Both the position numbers and the translations under genes were made by a program. Of a stretch of 64,000 nt of DNA, positions 57,401 through 64,000 are shown piece by piece. The notes below the pieces were generated by a model, which was not told where the DNA came from, made no database searches, and saw only the letters and a list, made by a program, of their open reading frames with translations. The first letter of the stretch is position 1. The number at the start of each line of letters is the position of its first letter. This stretch comes from Sphaerolaimus hirsutus. Taxonomy: Eukaryota; Nematoda; Chromadorea; Monhysterida; Sphaerolaimidae. The DNA lies in NCBI GenBank assembly GCA_964036195.1, contig OZ038450.1:22349208-22413207 (forward strand), in the 5' to 3' direction.

Positions 57401-58421
57401 GTTTTCGAAGTTTCGTGTGAAAACCAGTGTGCGGAGGCACATTTGTGCTGTGCGCACTTGTTTACTGTCCTAAAACTCAGATTTTGGTGAACTCATAAAT
57501 CGGATTTGAACGCATTTGAGTTCACGAAAATGAGGTGTCTGTCACCTACTGTTGACGAAGATTTCAGAAGTTCGGAAACTGATAAATACGTTTTAAGTTT
57601 TGGGAATTTGTGTCGATTTTTCGAACCTCGCGTTGTCACCTTCTGCTCTGTGCTGAATTGAATTCCCGTTAGATCGTCCAATGTCTGCGTTTGTGGGGTG
57701 TCTAAATTTAAAGTTGTATTTATATGTTGACCCATAACCATATTTGGGAGGTTTTAAGAAAAGGGTTTTATTTATACGAAAAACGTCTTATTTTAAAAAA
57801 CTTTTCAAAAACATGGTCGTTAAAAACAATTTTCCACCCCCCCCCCCCCACCCCTACCGCCTGGGACAGGTGCCACGAGTTCGCGGCGAGCATGATGCAC
57901 GACGCTGAAGTCAGCGCGCTGCTCATCACCGACGTGCACAGGTGCGCCGCGTGCGGCAACAGCGGCATCGTGTTGAACTGGGTCAGCCTGCGTGGATGCG
58001 AGGGGGGTGTCATTGTCTTTATCACGCGCGTATATCTTATATCTGAGTTACCACTGGTGATGTAAAAAGCGCCAAGACTTTGCGCCAATGGCGCCACAGC
58101 AAATTGGCGCCAAGCGCCATGGCGCTTTTTATGTTGTCGCTAGCTCCAAGCGCCAGCGCCGGGCGCTTTTGATTATGGTGCCGCCAAAAATAGCGCCGTG
58201 GCGCGTCTCTTGGGCATGGTGCAAAGCGCCAACAGCGCCAGAGCAAAATGGCGCCAAGCGCCATAGCGCTTTTTCTGTTGGCGATTTTACGTCACTACTT
58301 ACCACCAAGGCGTGAGCGTGAATAAGCCATTGTTCCATGTGCAAAATGCTGCCGCCGCGCCCACAAGGCCGCATGTCCTCAGCGACATTCCCAAAACTTT
58401 ATTCTGCATTTTATTTTGCAT
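51494..58421 (-). CDS. C2: nine-exon multi-pass membrane protein, cluster copy C
   Basis: Minus-strand exons: 1 58421 (or in-frame ATG 58409)-58303, 2 57987-57858, 3 55434-55310, 4 54975-54717, 5 about 53875-53703, 6 53488-53381, 7 53187-53035, 8 52588-52423, 9 51684-51494. Lengths and phases equal those of A2 and B2, and all exons are open. Intron 6 is a single clean introner-like element. Specific to C2: family 1 element at 51956, foldback element at 53997 (intron 4), Harbinger-like element at 55538 (intron 2). Shared with B2 only: elements at 55053 and 58055. The family is not recognised; hydrophobic segments suggest an integral membrane protein. Confidence 0.68.
51778..51898. mobile_element. 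Short hAT-like MITE in intron 8 of C2 (ancestral insertion)
   Basis: Same element and position as 16702-16835 and 26221-26341. Confidence 0.65.
51956..52406. mobile_element. hAT-like element, family 1, copy 5 (C2 intron 8, beside the exon 8 donor)
   Basis: Ends CAAGGATGTATCCAGG and CCTGGATACGTCCCTG; perfect 8-bp TSD aatgtgag (51948-51955 and 52407-52414). Empty sites in A2 (near 16890) and B2 (near 26390). It sits less than 20 bp inside the intron from the exon 8 donor. Confidence 0.86.
53188..53380 (-). repeat. Intron 6 of C2: clean introner-like element spanning the whole intron
   Basis: The intron, about 190 bp, begins GTGCCACTCTCAGACCCTG and ends CGAGTGCCCCCAG on the coding strand; these two ends are inverted relatives, and the interior is inverted TGTCAAATGTCATG sequence. 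Splicing at GTG / CCCAG, or at the inner AG before TGCCCCCAG, both keep the frame. Confidence 0.65.
53997..54561. mobile_element. 565-bp foldback element with about 180-bp inverted arms (C2 intron 4)
   Basis: Ends CAGGGGTGGGCAT / ATGCCCATCCCTG; the arms stay inverted for most of their length (CTGGAAAAACGCGATAGC / GCTATCGCGTTTTTCCAG and beyond). The B2 site lacks the element, but flanks do not show a matching duplication. Confidence 0.72.
55053..55247. mobile_element. MITE with CTCGGCGGAC ends in intron 3 of C2
   Basis: Same insertion as 30093-30287 in B2. Confidence 0.7.
55538..57236. mobile_element. 1.7-kb Harbinger-like non-autonomous element in intron 2 of C2
   Basis: Ends GGCGCTCCACACGG / GTGTGCAGCGCC; the flanks are aat on both sides (55535-55537 and 57237-57239). 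B2 near 30570 shows the empty site ccacaatggccctg. GTCAACTG/CAGTTGAC motifs are frequent inside, as in 5597-9137. No transposase is recognised. Confidence 0.76.
57241..57440. mobile_element. Foldback MITE in intron 2 of C2, split by the Harbinger-like element
   Basis: The CACTAGTTTTCACACGAAAT arm and its inverse enclose tcaactgtagttgac. The counterpart in B2 (30495-30775) is intact. Confidence 0.6.
58055..58297. mobile_element. 243-bp hAT-like element at the exon 1 donor of C2
   Basis: Same insertion as 31405-31647 in B2; ends TGGTGATGTAAAA / TTTTACGTCACTA, flanks gttaccac and cttaccac. Confidence 0.68.
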
Positions 58422-60136
58422 TGTTTAGTTATTCAGAGTTGTTCGTCTAATATCAGCTGCGCATAGTTTTTTCAAAGAAATATTTATCGATCAATTGTGA
58501 GCAAAAGTGGGTGTCCAAAAATTGTAAAATTTCAAAAATTTTAAGTATAAATGTATATATAGTTCATCTAATGAATTTATGTAGAGGGTTGTTTACACTT
58601 CCGAGCTTACAACAATTTAAACATTTCAGTTCTACTTCGACGATGGTTTTGGGCGATTCGGTGGGCGAACGTGGCGTTGACGTTTTCGGCTACGTCGCTG
58701 CGCTACGTTGGCAACGTGGCAACGTGCATTTCCGTTTTTCCGGTGCCCCATTGTGTTATGTGTGTTTTTTCTGGCCAAGGAAAGGATTGGAGGTATTGAG
58801 GATCTGACACAAAGTTGACGCTGTGATGTAAATAGTTGTTTTTATTTGTTTAGATTTTTTAATTAGGTAGTTTTTTTTTTTTAGAAAGTGAGACAAGTGA
58901 ATTGGCAACAATTTTAATTGTGACAGTTTAATTTAAAAGTAATTTTTTTTACTAGCGGTTTGGATTGCATAACAAAGTTTCAGTTATTTCCTCTAAGTAA
59001 AAAGAGTGACGCTGCAGTTACGTGTCGCAGTGCGTGAATGGTCAGTGATAACTGAGGGCACATAGGTTGAATTTTGACTACTTTCGTTGCATTTTTTTAC
59101 GTGAGGGTCGCGGCTATTGATCTAGTATGTACTGTGCATTCCTGCATTTCCGGATTGAGAAACAAAAGTTAATTTACACGCGATTTTACAAAGGTACACT
59201 GATTATAGAGGTGCGATGATGATTGGTGTTGAAAATGAGAGGTAATTAAAAGAATCGAGTCTAACTCGACAGGCATGATCGCATGTCTAAATGCCTACTC
59301 CCTTGGCTTGTTGTGAGAACAGCCCAGTCCGCCGATCTCATCGAAACAAGCACCCATACAGTGACAAGTGTACCTATTTTTGAGTGAGTTGAGCAGTTCG
59401 GTATTTTCGGGGTGTGGTTTTTGCACAGTGCGTATGGGATCAAAAAGCCGTGGCTGACTAATTAATATTCTGGTAGCAGAATGAGTGGTGTAGCAGCGAG
59501 AGTGGTCATTTTCGTGATAAGTGCCTTCGGTAGTTAATGGCTGTTGCGTTTCGGCATGTGGCAGTGGATTCACTTGAGTTTGTTTTGTTTTAGTTTTAAA
59601 CTTCAAAAAGTCATGCAATCTAAACATGCATTTAAGCTACAAAGATTGAAATTTATAAACTTTCAAGTTGCCAATCATTTGCGTTCGTATTTCTGTTAAG
59701 CGTTATACCGACTTCATATTCATTTTAACTTTAGGTTTGGTAGGGAATAGGTAAAACTCGAGTATGCTAATTTTTATTTGATTTTACGTTTGCAACTTCG
59801 CTATTTTTTATCTACCTAATCCTAGATTGATTTTTTAGTATTTCCCTTTCCCCTAGAAAACTGATAACTTGACATTTGGATATTTAGGAATTTATGCAAA
59901 TTTCGTGGTTGATCTTTATTATACAAAGAGATGAAATAATAAGCCGCTTGTTTTTCCTGTTTTTTCCCCGAATATTTTGATAAGTGTAAAGGTGATCTGA
60001 TTTGAGTGTGTATTTATTTAATCACTCTGATAGAATTTCCGCTAAGAGTCTTTAAAAAGGTACCGTAATTCATTTTTTCCTTGACAGTCAGTGTGAAAGT
60101 TAGTTTCATTCGCCTTACCGGTATCCTAATCTTATC

Positions 60137-60343
60137 ATGGATTATCCCTCTTACGACATTTTTTCATTGTGCATTAATAATACGTGTGCTTCTTACGCTT
60201 TGGATATCAACGTCATTTTCGTTTATTATACGCTCTTTTTGCTGATGGGATTGTTGTTCGCGTGTCTATTTGTTTCGCTAATTGCTGTGTGTTTCCCCGT
60301 TCGTGGAGGTGGTTTTGGGATTTCGGTAGAATTCGCTGAGTAA
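60137..60343 (+). CDS. 68-residue membrane-like ORF in the U3-like region
   Basis: Begins MDYPSYDIFSLCINNTCASY and has a strong hydrophobic segment (IFVYYTLFLLMGLLFACLF) of about 30 residues. It precedes the TATA box, so it could not be made from the LTR's own promoter. No family recognised; it may be chance. Confidence 0.3.
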   Translation: MDYPSYDIFSLCINNTCASYALDINVIFVYYTLFLLMGLLFACLFVSLIAVCFPVRGGGFGISVEFAE

Positions 60344-60662
60344 AATTTGAATCGCCCGCCATTTTTTTCGCGCTAAAACAGGTTTTTACAGTATCTCGTG
60401 TGTTTTTCCTGTTCTTTTTATTCTTGTCGCATTCGTTCATTTTTTCATTTTCTATTTTTATCCTCGCTCTTGTTCCCAACCCGATTTTTGGCGCGTGAAT
60501 TCTTTGTGTTTTTGTGTAGTTGATCGACATATCCTGTAAACTGACGCCGTGAATAATTTTAGGTATGCCTGTTTTAAAATTCCGTGTGTCTGTAAAGTCG
60601 TTTGTAAGCATGCTTCTCGTGGTATGTGGAAGTGTTGTCTGGACTTGGCTTATGTTGTTGCG

Positions 60663-60669
60663 TATAAAA
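60663..60669 (+). promoter_or_regulatory. TATA box of the LTR
   Basis: TATAAAA followed about 30 bp later by a TTCAGT initiator-like site. It marks the probable U3/R boundary. Confidence 0.55.
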
Positions 60670-60833
60670 GCGTACCGTAATTTAGAGTAGGGGTCGATTC
60701 AGTCGAAATTGCTTCGGTTTCATTTTCCTGGAGTTTTTTCGAAGGTTTTGTGCCGCTGGTTAGAAACTCGCTCTCAGTGTGTTCCCTGTGTTCTATCTAA
60801 ATGTGTGAATTCTGAGTCTAAAAATCGCCTAAA

Positions 60834-60839
60834 ATAAAA
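60834..60839 (+). terminator. AATAAA polyadenylation signal in the LTR
   Basis: AATAAA lies about 140 bp after the putative initiator, as expected for the R region of an LTR. Confidence 0.5.
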
Positions 60840-61132
60840 TCTCTTCTAAAAACTTCGGACCCCTTGGTGTAAATTAGACATTCAACTAATTGCTGGTGCG
60901 TTGATAAAAAACGCCATTCGCTAAAAAGCTAACTTAATTGACGTAGCGTACACCTGTGATATTCACTTCGGTGAATTCACCATTGTGCGTTGCGAATTCA
61001 ATCGGTAGTCGCTTTTCCGTTGCCTTACTTTGTCGCTCATCCAACGAGTAGGTGTGAGATCGGTAAAACTTGGCAGTTTGCCATAGTGGAATTTGGTTGA
61101 GTAAAAAGTAGCCGGTGAAAATTCATGACAAC

Positions 61133-61150
61133 TGGTAGCAGCGAGTGGTT
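61133..61150 (+). other. Putative primer-binding site
   Basis: TGGTAGCAGCGAGTGG begins two bases after the inferred LTR end. TGG complements the CCA end of a tRNA and TGGTRGCAG-type sites are common in LTR retroelements of animals. Confidence 0.55.
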
Positions 61151-61655
61151 TGTTTAATATTCCCAGTGAGTTCAGGCGACTGATCACCGTTTGACAATCG
61201 CTGGTGAGAACAAACGAACCACCGCCCGGCTGGAGGAACGGAAGGCTACCCGATCGACGCAACCGATAAGCACGGATATTTTTGTTTTGGGACGCGAAAC
61301 TGACGAAATTATTAGTGGGCAAAAAAGGGAAAAGCGGAAAAGTAAGAAAAAACCGAAATCGGTTCAGTTCAGTACGGACGCGCACTGTTCTGAACCGGGA
61401 ACCGCTGAGTTGAGTGACGAACCTAACGACTTTGACGTCAACTGCTGGGTGGACGCGGAAGGACCGGTCCCTGAAAGAGGTGCGGAGGAGTCATTCCCGA
61501 CCTGTGAGCAAGGCAAGCCAAGTGCGGGTGCGGAGGTGCCATTCCCGACCGTAGGGCAAAGTAAGTTAGGGCACCGAAGCGCGAGTGCCGGGTACCGAAG
61601 CGCGAGTACCCAGTCGTCGAGTGAGTGTGTGTTTTTCCGGTATTCTACCTTGAGT

Positions 61656-64000
61656 ATGGCGCATGCGAGCGGTAGTGGTGTGAACACGGGTCCCGATGTG
61701 GTGCAATTGCTGATTCAAGCGAAAAATTTGACTTTGAATCAAATCAATTCGTCGATAGTGGGGAATTCGGTTCAGGGGTCAGAATGGAACCTTAGTCAGG
61801 TTGTGACTCAAACTGTGAGTATTGCTGCTTATTTGTATAATCAGCGACCCATGAGTTCTTTGGAAAATGGGAACATGAGTGATAATGACGAAAAATTAGT
61901 GTCATTAGTAAAGTTAGGTGTTGACTGCCATAATTTGCGAAATGATGTGAGTCAAATTGCGGACGCGATTAATGCATTTGCTGAGTATATTCATTTAGAA
62001 AAGCCTGATATGCAAGCGATTAATTCTGTAATTAGCGCTGTTTCTAATTCGGGAGGGTGCTCTACCGCTACCACACCACCTATACCTGCTGTGAGTATGA
62101 TTGCTACTAGTAGGGAGGGTTATGCTGCTGCCATGACCGCGCTTACTGGACAGGTGATACCTTTTAAGGGGCGCGCTGATGATAAATTTGCTGATTGGCG
62201 TAAAAATTGGGACGCAGTTTGTGAGGCGTTGCAAATTCCGACGGATGAGCGAAAATCGCTGCTTCCGGTTTATTTGCGTGACAGCGCGCGTTCGATTTAC
62301 ATGTCGCATAAGAGTGAATTGATTAATTTAGATTATGAGGAGTTTATGGACACTTTGGAACGTTATTATACTAACCCCATTTCGGAGCATCATGCGCAAA
62401 GGGAAGTGATTAGTAGTGAGCAGGGCGAAGATGAAGATGTGTTAAATTGGTCAGTGCGGCTGGAGAAAATTATAAAACGCGCTTTCCCGAAACTTTCAAA
62501 AATTGAACGCGAAAAGATGGCTGTGGCGAAATTTGTCAGTGGATTGTATCCTGACATCCGTAGGAATGTATCTATTACTGCTGGGGCTAAGTTTCAAGAC
62601 GTGGTCAATAATGCGCGCACGCAAGAAAGTTTTCTGGAAATTGATAAGGACAAAGTGGGTGGTAAGAAAAAGTCAAAATCCAACGCTGAATTAGTTTCAG
62701 AAGCCACCAATTCGGTAATCGAGCGAATTTTTGCTTTAGGGGGTGCGGGAGCTTTCGGAAATTCCCCGCCCGTTCCGGCGGCGGCGGAAAATCCAAAGTT
62801 TGAGGAACAGCGAGTGAAATTGGAGGAACTTTCTAGGCAGTTAGAGGATAAGGATAAGCGTTTAGTTGACTTGGAAAAGCAATTGATAGGTAACAATGCT
62901 GCGAAACCAGTTTCCAAATTTAGGCCGCGTAAATTTGATGAGGGCTGTTATGAATGTGGGGCAGATGATCACTTTCGCTCTGATTGTCCTAAATTGACAG
63001 AAGAGGAAAAAGCGCGCTTTAGAAATTTTCGGCGCGGGCCGCCGCAGCGACCGATGAATAACTTCAGAGGTCCAGCGAATATGATGCGCTCTGCACAGCA
63101 ACCCGTATATTCCATGCAAGCGCCGCCTTACCTGTATTATCCCCCTCCCGCGCAAGTGTCAACTACTAGTTGGTCTCCAGTGCAACAAGTTCAATCATCG
63201 CAAATGGCCATTGCGGCCCCTCCGTCAACTGAATTGACTGCGTTAAATCCGACGCGCGTGTCTGCGAACTCAGTGAATCATGCACGCAGCGTGCAAGAAA
63301 GTAAGGAATATGTGCGCATGATTAGGGTTGTGCCGGGTCTTGAAAGTTCAGATGAGGAAGCAGAGGATCCATGCAATCCGCCTGAAATAACGCCGCAAGA
63401 ACATCAATTCATGCTCGAAAGAGAGGCTTGGATTATGCCTTGGGTTTATGCGCGTTCGTTAGATAGCATGATTTTTCGAACAAAGTGGTGGGTTCAATTG
63501 CAACACATGGGTTTGCAGGGGTTGAATATAAGCGGGTTTTGTGAGCATGCTGATGAGCATCCGCATGATGACCCTGAGGACACGTTGACGTACGTTAAGT
63601 TAGAAGCGCTGCTAGAATTGACCATGCATACATTTATGTGTGAACCGCCGGACATTAGTTTGTCGCGAACGTCATCTGACTCTGAATTGTATGTGTTGTC
63701 CGAGTATTGTGAAGCGAGTGTGCCGACTTTGTACCGAACGTGGTCGGAACCGAGTATGTTGCCCAGTGTGTTGAACCGCGTGTTTTTCCTGTGCTGTCTA
63801 TTTACGTTTTTTGCAAGTGCTGACGCCCTGGGTGTTCCAAGTGGTGGCGTTGTTAAGAAAAAAGGAGTGTCAGATGAGTGGATTTTGACCGTGCGAAATT
63901 TTCTTGAGGGATTTATCGCTGGAATGTGCACTTCCGTGTTTTTGAGATATATTCTGCCCGCTTTGTGTGAATTGGTGTTGTATTTAGTGTTCACAGTGTG
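61656..64000 (+). CDS. LTR retroelement gag protein, truncated by window end
   Basis: An uninterrupted frame of 781 codons from the ATG at 61656 to the window end. Order: a leader (residues 1-150), a capsid-like domain with TGQVIPFKGRADDKFADWRKNW and the helix-rich region to about residue 330, a Lys-rich linker and a heptad-like stretch (EEQRVKLEELSRQLEDKDKR), and a CCHC zinc knuckle (CYECGADDHFRSDCP: C-x2-C-x4-H-x4-C) near 435. Beyond it a Pro/Gln/Tyr-rich linker and about 250 residues of uncommon sequence include two hydrophobic stretches (VFFLCCLFTFFASA and the last 30 residues). The frame is also open upstream to about 61170 but without an ATG. No protease or RT is reached. The superfamily (Gypsy or other) cannot be decided. 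Confidence 0.82.
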   Translation, partial: MAHASGSGVNTGPDVVQLLIQAKNLTLNQINSSIVGNSVQGSEWNLSQVVTQTVSIAAYLYNQRPMSSLENGNMSDNDEKLVSLVKLGVDCHNLRNDVSQIADAINAFAEYIHLEKPDMQAINSVISAVSNSGGCSTATTPPIPAVSMIATSREGYAAAMTALTGQVIPFKGRADDKFADWRKNWDAVCEALQIPTDERKSLLPVYLRDSARSIYMSHKSELINLDYEEFMDTLERYYTNPISEHHAQREVISSEQGEDEDVLNWSVRLEKIIKRAFPKLSKIEREKMAVAKFVSGLYPDIRRNVSITAGAKFQDVVNNARTQESFLEIDKDKVGGKKKSKSNAELVSEATNSVIERIFALGGAGAFGNSPPVPAAAENPKFEEQRVKLEELSRQLEDKDKRLVDLEKQLIGNNAAKPVSKFRPRKFDEGCYECGADDHFRSDCPKLTEEEKARFRNFRRGPPQRPMNNFRGPANMMRSAQQPVYSMQAPPYLYYPPPAQVSTTSWSPVQQVQSSQMAIAAPPSTELTALNPTRVSANSVNHARSVQESKEYVRMIRVVPGLESSDEEAEDPCNPPEITPQEHQFMLEREAWIMPWVYARSLDSMIFRTKWWVQLQHMGLQGLNISGFCEHADEHPHDDPEDTLTYVKLEALLELTMHTFMCEPPDISLSRTSSDSELYVLSEYCEASVPTLYRTWSEPSMLPSVLNRVFFLCCLFTFFASADALGVPSGGVVKKKGVSDEWILTVRNFLEGFIAGMCTSVFLRYILPALCELVLYLVFTV

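Larger units (their letters stand above)
58496..61130 (+). mobile_element. Putative 5' LTR, about 2.6 kb, of an LTR retroelement
   Basis: C2's 5' flank matches B2's until 58495, then departs at TGTGAGC. At 61130 the sequence ends CATGACA, directly before a primer-binding site, so TGT...ACA ends are plausible. A TATAAAA at 60663 and AATAAA at 60834 give a U3-R-U5 order. The second LTR is outside the window, so the left border is inferred from the break of paralogy. The U3-like part contains ORFs of 98 and 68 codons. Confidence 0.5.

Noticed and set aside
61170-61655. Extension of gag upstream of 61656
   Set aside because: The frame is open but has no ATG after the stop near 61169, and it follows directly on the primer-binding site region.
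61364-63994. Minus-strand ORFs opposite gag
   Set aside because: The plus strand has one continuous frame of 781 codons with gag and zinc-knuckle features; the others are shadows.

Overview
The window is nuclear DNA from a multicellular animal, most likely an invertebrate; I cannot name the species. The evidence is intron-containing animal genes with consensus GT/AG splice sites (RNF113, FTSJ3, an HDHD3-like hydrolase, synaptogyrin-like membrane proteins), a complete Polinton/Maverick, an LTR retroelement, and very dense DNA transposons, many still bounded by target-site duplications (TSDs).

Layout. 1-2.5 kb: terminal exon of an HDHD3-like hydrolase behind a small MITE. 2.7-11.1 kb: complete 8-exon RNF113 gene (+). 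11.6-13.5 kb: first four exons of FTSJ3/SPB1 (+), after which the gene stops. 14.0-35.9 kb and 48.6-58.4 kb (- strand): a tandemly duplicated block. Each unit holds a nine-exon, roughly 460-residue multi-pass membrane protein (copies A2, B2, C2) followed by a small synaptogyrin-like protein (A1, B1, C1). A divergent fourth relative (D, 32.7-35.9 kb) keeps only its 3' exons. Insertions shared by B2 and C2 but absent from A2 indicate a branching order A,(B,C). 36.1-48.3 kb: a Polinton with ten co-directional intact genes: protein-primed DNA polymerase B, packaging ATPase, a small basic protein, a Pro-rich/acidic protein, integrase, two duplicated small membrane proteins, penton, a very basic protein, major capsid protein and adenain-like protease. 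A 200-N assembly gap follows. 58.5-64 kb: LTR retroelement with a very long putative LTR, a primer-binding site and a gag ORF that runs off the window.

How it fits together. The Polinton encodes a full replication, integration, packaging, capsid and maturation set. It sits inside the duplicated membrane-gene cluster, between D and copy C. The cluster is also a natural record of transposition: because there are three or four paralogues, many insertions have an empty site in the same window, so exact 8-bp (hAT-like), 4-bp (AATT) or 3-bp (AAT, Harbinger-like) duplications can be read directly.

The most unusual signal is that some of these elements look like introners. One 277-bp element splits exon 7 of gene D, where the three paralogues have no intron, and can be spliced out in frame using a GT from the TSD and an AG from its own end. 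A different element inside exon 1 of A1 can also be removed in frame, with GT from its terminal repeat and AG from the TSD. Several other elements sit within a few bases of 5' splice sites.
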